From NCBI GenBank assembly GCA_016845365.1, contig JAERST010000010.1:1-63840 (forward strand): DNA of 63,840 bases, given 5' to 3'. The translations under genes and the position numbers were made by a program. The notes beneath the pieces are model-generated. The model saw only the letters and a list, made by a program, of their open reading frames with translations, did no database searches and had not been told where the DNA came from. This DNA comes from Methanobacteriota archaeon (GTDB taxonomy: Archaea; Thermoplasmatota; Poseidoniia; Poseidoniales; Thalassarchaeaceae). The first letter of the stretch is position 1, and the number at the start of each line of letters is the position of its first letter. Shown piece by piece: positions 51,753-60,278 of the stretch.

Positions 51753-51965
51753 ATGGCTCGGACGAGACTGCAACGGTGTACCGATTGTGGCGAGTACGGA
51801 CTGGGTGAGGAATGCAAGGATTGCGGCGGCAAGATGACTAATGTCGCGCCGTTGAAATTCTCACCCCAAGACGCGCAGGGAGCACGTCGTCGTCAGCGCG
51901 AAAATGCTGGAAGCGACGAGTGGATCGAAGAGCTACCGACTCCTCGAAAGGAGGAGGACGAGTGA
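51753..51965 (+). CDS. nop10: Ribosome biogenesis protein Nop10
   Basis: 70 residues, a zinc ribbon: LQRCTDCGEYGLGEECKDCG, then KMTNVAPLKFSPQD. Nop10 is a core part of H/ACA RNP pseudouridylation complexes. Its TGA overlaps the GTG of the PAC2 gene (GTGA). Confidence 0.95.
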   Translation: MARTRLQRCTDCGEYGLGEECKDCGGKMTNVAPLKFSPQDAQGARRRQRENAGSDEWIEELPTPRKEEDE

Positions 51966-52720
51966 ATCGTACGCGTGTGCACTGGATGATTGGAGACTCG
52001 TTGCCCGAACACTCGGCTTTGCTGGAAGCGGTTCCTGGCGTTGGAAATGTTGGGAAATTGGTAGTTGATGCGCTGGTTCGCAAGCACCCTTCGACGCTTA
52101 TCGCTCGCTTGATTCACCCCGATATGCCCCCACACTCGACCCTCGATGAGGATGGCTTACTGGTTCCTCCCTCGATGCTCGTACATCGCGTGATGCTTCC
52201 TGATGGCAGGTATGTGGTGACCGTCGGCGGCGATTTGCAACCGATGACCGCCGGCGGTCAGCACGAGGTCGCCGATGCGATTCTTGGCTTGGCTGCGGCG
52301 GCCTCGACTCCCCAATTGCTCGTTTTGGCTGGTTTGGCGGCAGATGTCGAGGACAAGGCTGTCCACGTCATCTGCGCTGATGCTGAGGTTCGTGGAAACC
52401 TCGAGGCGAACGATATCCCCGTCACTCGGGACCAACCCGAGGCGGGGATGATCGGTGTGGCGGGATTGCTTGTTGCTCTCTCGCCGATTCATGATGTGCC
52501 GACGGTGGCGCTGGTTGCTGAGACCGTCGGTGCGTCGGCCGATGTTCGTGCGGCAGACCGCTTGGCGCGGTGGATTGAGCAAGCTCTGGGTCTGCCGCTC
52601 GGTTTGGATTTGGATACGACCGAGGAGACCGCTCGCAAGCTGCTGGCCAGTATCGAGGTGAGCGGTTCTATCGAGGAGCACCTCGGAATGCCTGCCGAGG
52701 CCGATGACTTCTATGTCTGA
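51962..52720 (+). CDS. PAC2-family proteasome assembly chaperone homologue
   Basis: 252 residues from GTG 51962. PAC2 family: EAVPGVGNVGKLVVDALV, VTVGGDLQPMTAGGQHEVA, LVLAGLAADVEDKAV and GMIGVAGLLVALSPIHDVP. Conserved partner of nop10 in archaeal operons. Its 3' end is partly repeated downstream (52759-52806). Confidence 0.92.
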   Translation: MNRTRVHWMIGDSLPEHSALLEAVPGVGNVGKLVVDALVRKHPSTLIARLIHPDMPPHSTLDEDGLLVPPSMLVHRVMLPDGRYVVTVGGDLQPMTAGGQHEVADAILGLAAAASTPQLLVLAGLAADVEDKAVHVICADAEVRGNLEANDIPVTRDQPEAGMIGVAGLLVALSPIHDVPTVALVAETVGASADVRAADRLARWIEQALGLPLGLDLDTTEETARKLLASIEVSGSIEEHLGMPAEADDFYV

Positions 52721-52806
52721 GGCGTGCACGTGGGGTTGGCTGAGGAGGCCACGCTAATCCGATGACTTCTATGTCTGAGGCGTGCACGCGGGGTTGGCTG
52801 AGGCGG
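52701..52806 (+). repeat. 58-bp-period tandem duplication at the PAC2 3' end
   Basis: A 48-base unit beginning CCGATGACTTCTATGTCTGA occurs at 52701-52748 and 52759-52806, with two mismatches. The first copy includes the last codons and stop of the PAC2 gene; the second is non-coding and lies just ahead of the peptidase E gene. Confidence 0.75.
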
Positions 52807-52843
52807 TCGCGCAGGACCGGCTACAACGCCCGGAGGAATTGAG

Positions 52844-53575
52844 ATGATTCGCGCTTTATTGGGTAGTGGAGGAATTGGTACACCCGACCGCCGCGCGATG
52901 TATCGCGAGTTGATGGCTGAGAATTTCGCTGGTTGCGAGCGCGTCGTCTTCGTGCCTTATGCGGGCCATGACCACGATGGATATACGGCCCGCATGCGAG
53001 AATTCGCTGGAGATTCGGGGTACGAACTCGTGGGTTTGCACGAGTTCGACGATCCCCTGACGGGAATCGAGGCCGCCGACGGCATCTACGTCGGCGGCGG
53101 AAACACCTGGCTACTCGTCCGCGAGTTGCACGAGCGAGGTCTAATCGAGGCAATTCGAGAGGCTGTGCTCGAGCGTGGCGTGCCTTATGCGGGGGTCAGC
53201 GCGGGGGCGAATGTGGCCTGTCCGAGCATGCAGACGACAAACGATATGCCCATCACAATGGTGCCGTCATTCGAGACATTCGGCATCGTTCCATTCCAAA
53301 TCAACCCTCACTACCACCCCGGCGGAATCTGGTACCGCGAAGAAGAGGAGGGCGAGCTGCACAAGCACTTCGGCGAGACGCGGGCGAAGCGAGTCAACGA
53401 GTACCACCAATCCCATGAAACTCCAGTGATTGGACTCTACGAAGGCTCCTTCCTACGCTGCCGAGATGGAGCCTTCGAACTTCTTGGAAATAAGGCTGCA
53501 GTAATGCGAAAAGGCGAGGAAATAATCACCCACAATCCCGGCGTGATTCTCAATGAGGATTTGCTCGTTGAATGA
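52844..53575 (+). CDS. pepE: Peptidase E (alpha-aspartyl dipeptidase, S51)
   Basis: 243 residues. GIYVGGGNTWLLVREL, AGVSAGANVACP with the nucleophile Ser, and FGIVPFQINPHYHPGG with catalytic His. Family cleaves Asp-X dipeptides. SD CGGAGGAATT lies just upstream of the ATG. Confidence 0.92.
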   Translation: MIRALLGSGGIGTPDRRAMYRELMAENFAGCERVVFVPYAGHDHDGYTARMREFAGDSGYELVGLHEFDDPLTGIEAADGIYVGGGNTWLLVRELHERGLIEAIREAVLERGVPYAGVSAGANVACPSMQTTNDMPITMVPSFETFGIVPFQINPHYHPGGIWYREEEEGELHKHFGETRAKRVNEYHQSHETPVIGLYEGSFLRCRDGAFELLGNKAAVMRKGEEIITHNPGVILNEDLLVE

Positions 53576-53608
53576 GATAATAGGCCTAAAAAGGAACGAA
53601 TAAGTCGA

Positions 53609-54010
53609 GTGAATATGAACTCAAAAGTTCTCGCCGTTCTGCTAACCTCAACCATTCTACTCTCTGGTTGTACGAGTGCTACGAATTGGGAGAGAGTTGA
53701 TGCAGATGAATTCGCAGAATTGATTGATAATAATCCTGAAGCATTCATCCTCGATGCCAGAACATCGGGTGAATGGAGCGATGATGGTCATCTTTCTGGT
53801 GCCGTCCTGATCCCCCATGACACAGTGAAGGATTCTGAAGGAGACTTACCTTCTGACAAAGATGAGCTGATTCTAGTTTATTGCAGGAGCGGAAGCCGTT
53901 CTCAGACTGCGGCACAGAGTTTACTCGACTTGGGATACACGAACGTAATCGACCTTGAAACCGGGATAAACGGATGGAAGAGCGCCGGTTACGAAGTAGT
54001 CTACGAGTAG
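53609..54010 (+). CDS. Rhodanese-domain lipoprotein
   Basis: 133 residues (GTG 53609 or ATG 53615). Lipoprotein signal VLAVLLTSTILLSGC. One rhodanese domain: FILDARTSGEWSDDGHLSGA, then active-site loop VYCRSGSRSQTAAQSLLDLG with Cys. Predicted to act outside the membrane on sulfur species. The gene is more AT-rich than pepE upstream. Ends with TAG. Convergent with a ThiS-like gene. Confidence 0.88.
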   Translation: MNMNSKVLAVLLTSTILLSGCTSATNWERVDADEFAELIDNNPEAFILDARTSGEWSDDGHLSGAVLIPHDTVKDSEGDLPSDKDELILVYCRSGSRSQTAAQSLLDLGYTNVIDLETGINGWKSAGYEVVYE

Positions 54011-54015
54011 TAGGA

Positions 54016-54219
54016 TTAGCCGCCGCTCGAGACGACGATTAGCTCGATTTCGATATCATTGCTAATCGTCGAAGTATGAGGCACGATGGTATCGCCGTGG
54101 ACTGCAAGCACGGTTGAAGCGGCGATATCGAGCCGAGTCAGAACCTCTGCGATGGTGATCGGCTCGTCACTCTCGACGATACGCGGCTCACCCTCTCCGC
54201 AATCGACTGTGATTCGCAC
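54016..54219 (-). CDS. ThiS/SAMP-like beta-grasp sulfur carrier
   Basis: 67 residues: MRITVDCGEGEPRIVESDEP, ITIAEVLTRLDI, and a C-terminal ELIVVSSGG. The Gly-Gly end and size fit ThiS/MoaD or archaeal small modifiers. A second such protein is at 26516-26803. No activating enzyme is in the window. Confidence 0.85.
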   Translation of the reverse strand: MRITVDCGEGEPRIVESDEPITIAEVLTRLDIAASTVLAVHGDTIVPHTSTISNDIEIELIVVSSGG

Positions 54220-54274
54220 AGCCTCTGTGCGGGCGAGTCAGACTTATGACCGAATCGCAGGTGGCCGGCACGCT

Positions 54275-54360
54275 GCCGAGATCGCATAGCCCGGTATTGC
54301 GGTGGATTCGAAATCCACTGTCCCTTGGACGCGGGGGTTCAAATCCCTCTCTCGGCGCCA
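54275..54360 (+). tRNA. tRNA-Ser (anticodon CGA)
   Basis: Acceptor GCCGAGA pairs with TCTCGGC, then G and encoded CCA. Anticodon stem GTGGA/TCCAC with loop TTCGAAA, anticodon CGA. Long variable arm (TGTCCCTTGGACGC region) typical of Ser. T-arm GGGGG-TTCAAAT-CCCTC. Its 3' end is copied in inverted form twice just downstream. Confidence 0.94.
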
Positions 54361-54377
54361 ATTAATCGACATTCAGC

Positions 54378-54548
54378 TGGCGCCGAGAGAGGATTTGAAC
54401 CAGGAGCAATCTGTGATTGCTCCGGTGGTTCAGAACGCTTCTCGATTCAATCGATTTCAATCTCGAGAAAGTTCTGGATCAGAATTAATCATCCCTCTCT
54501 CGGCTGTAAGGTATTCAATCCAGCTGGCGCCGAGAGAGGGTTTGAACC
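54378..54548 (-). repeat. Two inverted copies of the tRNA-Ser 3' end with attached hairpins
   Basis: 24-base copies at 54378-54401 and 54525-54548 each match the reverse complement of the tRNA 3' end (54336-54360) with one base missing. On the minus strand each is preceded by a hairpin (GGAGCAATC-ACA-GATTGCTCC; GTCGAATC-GGA-GATTCGAC). The first also has a matching 5' acceptor-like GCCGAGAGAGG (about 54492-54502), giving an 11-bp closing stem. The rest of 54361-54643 holds no gene. Confidence 0.65.
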
Positions 54549-54643
54549 AAGTCGAATCTCCGATTCGACGAATAGTTGAGTGGGCTTTCGCTATAATCAA
54601 ATTTAGCAGCGGAAAACGGTCAACCAAGTGTCGAAGGGACGAG

Positions 54644-55207
54644 TCAGGTCCACCAACCCTTCTTCTCTTCCACTTCCTCAACCTTCAACGGATCTTCATG
54701 CGTCAACGATTCGAAAGGAAAATCAAACTCAACTCCATCATCGAATTTCAGAGTCACCGTCCGGTCATGAAAGACTTTGGTGATCTCACCACCACTCCCC
54801 CTCCTCGCCTCTTTTTCCAGAGACCAGCCGTTCAATTCGTCACCCAAGAAGCGACTAAACGAATCTCGGAACGGCTGCATCTCCGCCAACAACCACCAGC
54901 GCTCACCTTCAATGTACAGAGGGTCACCAGCAGCCAATTGGGCATCTTGTCGTGAGCCGGTGAGCAGTAGCGAAATCAACAGAGGCACGGCTGCGACTCC
55001 GCAGACTACAGAAGAGACTGACAGGACCTCAGAGCCATTCACCGAACCTGTGGAAAACATGATGAAAATAACGAGAATTAGGAAGCCTGCAGGCACATAG
55101 AAATCCCATTTATTGTGGCTCTTTGCATCCTTTACGCGAACCCATTCAAAGGCTGAACCGTAAATCGCGATGATGAGAATTGCGAACTCAATCAACTCGA
55201 AGACCAT
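54644..55207 (-). CDS. Small membrane protein with cytoplasmic beta domain, unknown
   Basis: 187 residues. Three hydrophobic segments (LIEFAILIIAIYGSAFEW; YVPAGFLILVIFIMFS; SSVVCGVAAVPLLISLLL), then a soluble, acidic tail with strands (ITKVFHDRTVTLKFDDGVEF). No family recognised. Upstream of the inverted tRNA-like region on the minus strand. Confidence 0.6.
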   Translation of the reverse strand: MVFELIEFAILIIAIYGSAFEWVRVKDAKSHNKWDFYVPAGFLILVIFIMFSTGSVNGSEVLSVSSVVCGVAAVPLLISLLLTGSRQDAQLAAGDPLYIEGERWWLLAEMQPFRDSFSRFLGDELNGWSLEKEARRGSGGEITKVFHDRTVTLKFDDGVEFDFPFESLTHEDPLKVEEVEEKKGWWT

Positions 55208-55280
55208 GATTACGCCCGACCCTCAAACAGCGCATGCTCACGATAAGGATGACTCCGGCATTGGTGGGTTAACGCGCCTC

Positions 55281-57128
55281 TCAGAAGTCTGGCACATCAT
55301 CCGCGTCTGCTACGATGACTACCTTGGTTCCCGGTCCACACTTGACTTGGGGGCGTCCACCCCACTCACCTTTCTCGCCGTTGAGTACTGCGATTGTGTC
55401 TCCGCGGCTGACGGCGGAGGCGCTGAGCGGGATGAATTGCTTGAAGGCGACGATTTGGGCTGAGCCCGAAGCGTCGACCAGCGTCGCCGCCCAGCGCGTG
55501 TTGCCGATTCCATCTGGGAAGGAATCGATTGACCAAATTCTGCCAATAACGCTCACGCGCGTTTCGATGTCGACGACTGCAGCGGTTTCATCCTCGTCGG
55601 CTATCGTGACTTCAGATTCAGCGTCTAAACTGAGTTCTAATTCGCCTCGCCAGAGGCCGGCGAGGGCGTTTGAGACCTTGACTCGGGCGCCCTCGGCGAT
55701 ACTTCGGCTGATTTTTCTCGGGCCGCCATTGTATGCTGGCTTGACCTTGGCTCGGTCGTAGCCGTCTTGTAGTCGGAAGTGGATTTTGACGGTGCCGTCT
55801 TCGAGCAGTTCGGGGCCGGTCAAGCCGATGACTTGGCCGATTGCGTTTACTCGAGGTTCGATTTCTGCGAATGGGGTAATCGGCCAAGCATGGCCCAGAC
55901 GCTCGATTCTGCGCTCTGCGCTGAGTTCGAGATCGTGGCCACCTTCTGGGCAGAAGCCGCGGTAATCGCAGCGCTTGCAGCGCGCCTTTGGGTCTGGGTC
56001 GATTGCGGGTTCGGCTGGGATTCCGCCCGCTTCGAAGTGACGGTAAGGGGCGGGGTCAGGCGGGCACTGCTCAGCGGTTGGATTGCCCGCCCGCAACATT
56101 TGGTAGAGTTCTGCGAAATCGGTTTTGTAGGATTCCATTTCGGCGACACTCGGCAGACCGACAGTCTTCACAGTGCCAGTTCCAAGGTACCAAATGGCTA
56201 GATTTGCGGCTTCTTCATCGCGACCGTGCGTCTCCCACCAGAGCCAAGCATAGAGGCGCAGTTGCTCGATATAACTGTGCGAACGGTCGCCCTTTCCGAT
56301 GCTCGCCTTGATGTCGATTATGTTGATTGAGCCATCCCAGCGATAGACGAGGTCGTACTCTCCTTGGAACCAACCCTCGGAGATGCATGTCGTCTGGCTG
56401 AAGGACTTGGCATCGGGGTCGACAAACCAAGGGCGAGCTATTTCCCAAGCCTCGCACCAAGTGACTCCACCGCCATCTTGAGCGGCAGGGTGAGGCTTGG
56501 TCCAAAGCAGAGGGAAGCCGTCTGGTGCTGGAATCTCAGCGCGAGCCTCGCCCGCTCGCCAAGCGGCGAGGCTCGGCCCACCACCTGCTCCGATACAACG
56601 CTCAACCTCATCGAGGTGCAAGCGAATGCCCTCGATGACCATCGCTCGACACTCCTCCACATCGATATCGTCGAGCGAGCCGGCGCGGTTCTGAGTCGCC
56701 TCCCAATCCGCTACGGCAGCATCCCAACAGCGGTCAAAATGGACCTCGACGCGCGCGCAAGCCCATTCCATCAGCGCGTCGCGCGAGGCTGGCCAATCAG
56801 CCTCTGGCAAAGCCGCCAGCCTCGTCCCCATCCAATTCCCAGTATCCTCCCAAGCTGGAGCGCCCTCGGAATTTAGGGGTGAGGTGAGCAGGTCAGAAGC
56901 ATCGGCAGTGACGAGCACGGGCGAGTCGCGAAGAACCCTGCAAATACACTCCTCAGCCGCATTTCCGCGAATAATCTGCGGCGGCATCGGACCCTTCAAT
57001 CGCTCCTCGTAGGCGTGAAACCATTGGCGTGGACAAGCCTTCCACAAATTCACCTGCGAGGCCGACAATCTGCGAAACGGGTCAACCCCCGTCGCGTCCG
57101 CGTCATAGGTCTGCACAGGCACATCCAA
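55281..57128 (-). CDS. PD-(D/E)XK nuclease with Fe-S cluster and C-terminal OB folds
   Basis: 615 residues. Nuclease motifs: Asp259 in FQGEYDLVYRWDG, Asp272-x-Lys274 in NIIDIKAS and Gln289 in EQLRLYAWLW. Four Cys, Cys32 (WKACPRQW) and Cys384, Cys387, Cys393 (CKRCDYRGFC), fit the 4Fe-4S pattern of AddB, Dna2 and Cas4 nucleases. Residues ~420-610 hold two OB-like domains (AIGQVIGLTGPELL; RVSVIGRIWSIDSFP ... VAFKQFIPL). No helicase motifs and no cas genes nearby. Probably a single-strand DNA processing or repair nuclease. Confidence 0.8.
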   Translation of the reverse strand: MDVPVQTYDADATGVDPFRRLSASQVNLWKACPRQWFHAYEERLKGPMPPQIIRGNAAEECICRVLRDSPVLVTADASDLLTSPLNSEGAPAWEDTGNWMGTRLAALPEADWPASRDALMEWACARVEVHFDRCWDAAVADWEATQNRAGSLDDIDVEECRAMVIEGIRLHLDEVERCIGAGGGPSLAAWRAGEARAEIPAPDGFPLLWTKPHPAAQDGGGVTWCEAWEIARPWFVDPDAKSFSQTTCISEGWFQGEYDLVYRWDGSINIIDIKASIGKGDRSHSYIEQLRLYAWLWWETHGRDEEAANLAIWYLGTGTVKTVGLPSVAEMESYKTDFAELYQMLRAGNPTAEQCPPDPAPYRHFEAGGIPAEPAIDPDPKARCKRCDYRGFCPEGGHDLELSAERRIERLGHAWPITPFAEIEPRVNAIGQVIGLTGPELLEDGTVKIHFRLQDGYDRAKVKPAYNGGPRKISRSIAEGARVKVSNALAGLWRGELELSLDAESEVTIADEDETAAVVDIETRVSVIGRIWSIDSFPDGIGNTRWAATLVDASGSAQIVAFKQFIPLSASAVSRGDTIAVLNGEKGEWGGRPQVKCGPGTKVVIVADADDVPDF

Positions 57129-57209
57129 CGAAATTCATCGAGAGTACTTGAAGGAAGCGAGGGGCCATCCCTTCACTTTCGAAAAGCGAACAGACTCCTC
57201 AACTCCGGC

Positions 57210-58367
57210 TCAACTCTCTTCGCCTTCTTCGCCGAGGTAAACCACAGTCATTTCCAATCGCTCGTGAGTTGGATGAACTTCGACGAGAGCGATCGGTGCA
57301 TCGATGGCGCCGACCAATTCCTCTGCCATCGAGAGGGGTAATTCGATGCGTCCGTTCTCCTCATCCCACAGCATGAAACGTCGCGGCAAACCTGTCTCCT
57401 GGTGAATCTCCTCGATCCAATCCGGCGCGTCGGCTGGCTCGCAATCGATAGCGCCGAAGACGAGGGTTCCATCCTCGGTGAGAATTTCATGCGGCGCAAT
57501 CGTGTGTTCCCCGCGCCGCAAGAATCTGCGACGTAATTGCCCACTATCCTTGTACGTCGCAGTACAGAATTTCAGATGGTAGGGATACGGCGCGCGGACA
57601 ATACCATCTTCGGGGTCCGGCGCGCCGATTTGCGCAGCCATCACACGGTCTCGCATGCGCACCGCTAATTCAGCAGAACCAGCGGCGCCGGCGGTAATCT
57701 CATCGGACAAATTGAATCCACGAACCTCCATATTGTCGTGATTTCCGACGGTGATTTCCAACTCATTCAGATTGAGGAATTGAACTGCCATCCCGCGCAT
57801 CGTCTCGAGCAATTCCATCAATTCCTCAGACTTATCCGGCTCACAGGGAATCTCAACCCCAGTCAGCATCCCTGCTTCAACGCAAGCAGCCATCGTATCG
57901 ATGTACTTCTCATGTTTCAAATCAAGGAAGTGAAAGCGAATCTCGTCTAGCCCAGCATCGGCAAATTCAGCAGCCCATTCGACCTTGAACGGGATACTCG
58001 TGTACATGTGCAGGTGGAAGCCATCTCCAAACTCCGCTTTCAGAATCCGACAAGCCTCCAAAACCCTCTCGCGCGCCATAACTGGGTCACCCCCAGTGAT
58101 GCCCGCACCAGTGGCATTCATGGCGCGCGCCTCTTCGATTACAGCTCCCCAATCTCCTACCTCGACCTTGCGTTCGTTGGCGAACATGAAGTCGACTTCG
58201 CGGCGGTTTTCCGAGAGGGGGCAGTAGTCGCACATCCAGTGGCAGTGACCGGTGATGAAGAGCACCAATTTCGAGCCCAATTGGCATTGAATGCAGCCCT
58301 CGGTATCGTTGGCATCGGCCGCCTCGGGAAGCTCAGGAATCTTCGGCAAACGCACAGAAAATGTCAT
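57210..58367 (-). CDS. Radical SAM protein, COG2108-like
   Basis: 385 residues from ATG 58367, which follows SD GAGGTGA and overlaps the pdxT stop (ATGA). Cluster motif CHWMCDYCP (CxxxCxxC), then GAGITGGDPVMARERVLEAC and the strand GLDEIRFHFLDL. An upstream CIQCQLG pair may bind another metal or cluster. Family is radical SAM related to pyruvate formate-lyase activase; no substrate is known. Operon with pdxT. Confidence 0.85.
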   Translation of the reverse strand: MTFSVRLPKIPELPEAADANDTEGCIQCQLGSKLVLFITGHCHWMCDYCPLSENRREVDFMFANERKVEVGDWGAVIEEARAMNATGAGITGGDPVMARERVLEACRILKAEFGDGFHLHMYTSIPFKVEWAAEFADAGLDEIRFHFLDLKHEKYIDTMAACVEAGMLTGVEIPCEPDKSEELMELLETMRGMAVQFLNLNELEITVGNHDNMEVRGFNLSDEITAGAAGSAELAVRMRDRVMAAQIGAPDPEDGIVRAPYPYHLKFCTATYKDSGQLRRRFLRRGEHTIAPHEILTEDGTLVFGAIDCEPADAPDWIEEIHQETGLPRRFMLWDEENGRIELPLSMAEELVGAIDAPIALVEVHPTHERLEMTVVYLGEEGEES

Positions 58368-58966
58368 GCAGTCACCTCTTTTGCAGTTCTCAAAAGCCAT
58401 TCGTGAAAGCCCGCATCCTCACTCAATTCCGGATGGAAAGTCAAAGCCAAGCGATTACCCTCTCGCACACCCACGACCTCCTCCCCTAGCATGGCTATTG
58501 CTTGGGCCGGGGCGCTTAGGTTGGTGAAGCGCGGTGCGCGGATGAAGACGCCCGGGAATTGGCGGTCGAGCAGGGCGGATTCGAGCGCGCTTTGGAAGGA
58601 ATCGACCTGGCGGCCGAAGGCGTTTCGGTCGATTTCGGCGGCGACGAGTGGGTCGCCGCCGTCTTGAGGATCGCAGAGTAATATCGCACCCGCGCAAGTC
58701 CCGAGGACTGGGCGGGTGGAGTCGGCGCGAATCCAAGCGAAAAGGGCTGGAAGCAGGCCTGATGCGGGATCATTGCCGGTCAGTCGCATCGTGGTGGATT
58801 CGCCGCCGGGAAACACGAGAGCGTGCGGGTCGGCCGATTCGAGGTCGCTAGCCTTGCGTAATTCGTGAATTTCGATTTCGATATCGGCTGATTCTGCGGC
58901 GGCGCGCAGCGCTGCCATATGCACGTGGCGCGCGCCTTGCAGCATGACCAAGCCGATGCGAAGCAC
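58364..58966 (-). CDS. pdxT: Pyridoxal 5'-phosphate synthase glutaminase subunit
   Basis: 200 residues from GTG 58966. IGLVMLQGARHVHM, VFPGGESTTMRLTG, Cys91 in VLGTCAGAILL and His178/Glu180 in LTFHPELSED form the glutaminase triad. Supplies ammonia to PdxS, which is not in the window. The 5' ~270 bases are repeated at 60279-60547. Confidence 0.94.
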   Translation of the reverse strand: MLRIGLVMLQGARHVHMAALRAAAESADIEIEIHELRKASDLESADPHALVFPGGESTTMRLTGNDPASGLLPALFAWIRADSTRPVLGTCAGAILLCDPQDGGDPLVAAEIDRNAFGRQVDSFQSALESALLDRQFPGVFIRAPRFTNLSAPAQAIAMLGEEVVGVREGNRLALTFHPELSEDAGFHEWLLRTAKEVTA

Positions 58967-58980
58967 GAACCGTCGGCTGA
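58712..58980. repeat. 269-bp direct repeat, copy 1 (5' part of pdxT)
   Basis: Near-identical to 60279-60547 (offset 1567). It runs from GCGGGTGGAGTCGGCGCGAA to GAACCGTCGGCTGA and includes 14 bases upstream of the pdxT start. The two copies bracket AT-rich DNA holding two small genes. Confidence 0.9.
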
Positions 58981-59112
58981 AGCATCCGGCTTGAATCCAA
59001 CCCAGAGTGAATGCGGCGCTGAGATGAAATCAGAATGTTTGCTCATTTTATTTGGATATGCTATATTTTCCTTAAATTACAACTCACAAAGCAGAAGATA
59101 CTACGCCTAAAA

Positions 59113-59697
59113 TCAGTTATCTGTAAAGATATTAACACAATAGGTTTGAGTTGGCTTATGTGGTGCGAAATAATTTTCTTCATACACAACCCCCTCTAAA
59201 ATATACGGAGGGCATTCTTTGTTAACAACACCGTCTAATCCACTAACTCTAAAACTGAAAAAAATACCTTCCGATGAGCCATTGAATTGGTCCACAAAAA
59301 TTGGTAGGGCTAATCGGTACCCCCTTGTGCTGTTAGTTTGATTGTGTTGACTAGTCTTCAGTGTTTGATTGAACTCAAGATCATAAACTTCAGCCGGGTG
59401 AAAATACGCCAACTCAATTCTTGTGCTCAGATTCAGATGACCGGATGGAACTTGAACTCGAATATAGGATTCCCCATTTATTTGCGTCTCCTCAAGTTCT
59501 GAGTTCATGTCAATGAATTCAGAAATACCATCAATGCGAGGAGAGGGTAAAACAAAATAAAAATCATCAGATTGGTTAGAACCAGATGATATTTGCAAAT
59601 CAAAGATAGTATATTCTTCTTCTTTATCAGTAAATAACATGCAACCAGAGAAAAACGAGGAAATGAATAAAATTGAGATTAAGAAAACTGCTTTCAT
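59113..59697 (-). CDS. AT-rich small lipoprotein, unknown
   Basis: 194 residues from ATG 59697. Lipoprotein signal AVFLISILFISSFFSGC. The body is beta-rich with no family I know (FDLQISSGSNQSDDFYFV; SYIRVQVPSGHLNLSTRIEL). Codons are strongly AT-biased, unlike the neighbours. Lies between the pdxT repeats. Follows the other small exported gene, 5 bases apart. Confidence 0.65.
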   Translation of the reverse strand: MKAVFLISILFISSFFSGCMLFTDKEEEYTIFDLQISSGSNQSDDFYFVLPSPRIDGISEFIDMNSELEETQINGESYIRVQVPSGHLNLSTRIELAYFHPAEVYDLEFNQTLKTSQHNQTNSTRGYRLALPIFVDQFNGSSEGIFFSFRVSGLDGVVNKECPPYILEGVVYEENYFAPHKPTQTYCVNIFTDN

Positions 59698-59702
59698 TTC
59701 AA

Positions 59703-60158
59703 TCAAATCCAACCTTTAAGTCCATTCATAATGAACAGTGAGAACATATTAGCAGATTCACTATAACTGAAACTCACTGTCGAAAAAGGGTCATTTTCCA
59801 CCCATCCGGAATAATGTGAACTATCGATTTCCAACGAATGTAATTGAGTATCAAATAATTTTAAAGAATAATTATTTTGTTTATAGGTAATTTGAATTTG
59901 TCTATCATGATTGATAAAATTTGAAATTAAATGACTAGTTGTACCAACATATGACGGTTGATTCTCTGCCAAAATAACCATTTTTGGCTGATTGGACACA
60001 GTAATAATTGGATAATTAATTGAGGATTGATTAATTTCAGAAGTCCACATCGTTGACATATTGGATGAATCATCAAGTTGTCTGCTTTCGAGAGAAACAA
60101 ATTGTAAGGAAGAAATCAATAATAAAAAAATCATTACAAACGCAGTGAATTTTTTCAT
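59703..60158 (-). CDS. AT-rich small exported protein, unknown
   Basis: 151 residues from ATG 60158. Signal peptide FTAFVMIFLLLISSLQFVSL. No Cys for lipid and no clear domain; beta strands around SWVENDPFSTVSFSYS-like sequence. AT-biased codons. Probably an operon with the lipoprotein downstream; both are inside the insertion between the two pdxT repeats. Confidence 0.6.
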   Translation of the reverse strand: MKKFTAFVMIFLLLISSLQFVSLESRQLDDSSNMSTMWTSEINQSSINYPIITVSNQPKMVILAENQPSYVGTTSHLISNFINHDRQIQITYKQNNYSLKLFDTQLHSLEIDSSHYSGWVENDPFSTVSFSYSESANMFSLFIMNGLKGWI

Positions 60159-60278
60159 AAAAGACAATCCTGATTCCATTGTTTATAATTATCACTTACT
60201 CTTGAGTGGAGATTGATCAATCAATTTTTTGAATCATCAGGGATTATGTGGAAATCTAGTATCTGATTCAAGAATTGT

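Noticed and set aside
54302-54955. 217-codon plus-strand frame from inside tRNA-Ser
   Set aside because: It starts in the tRNA, crosses the inverted repeats and overlaps a better membrane-protein gene on the other strand.
55281-57128. Cas4 of a CRISPR system
   Set aside because: The Fe-S nuclease pattern fits, but length, OB folds and absence of cas1/cas2 or repeats argue against Cas4.
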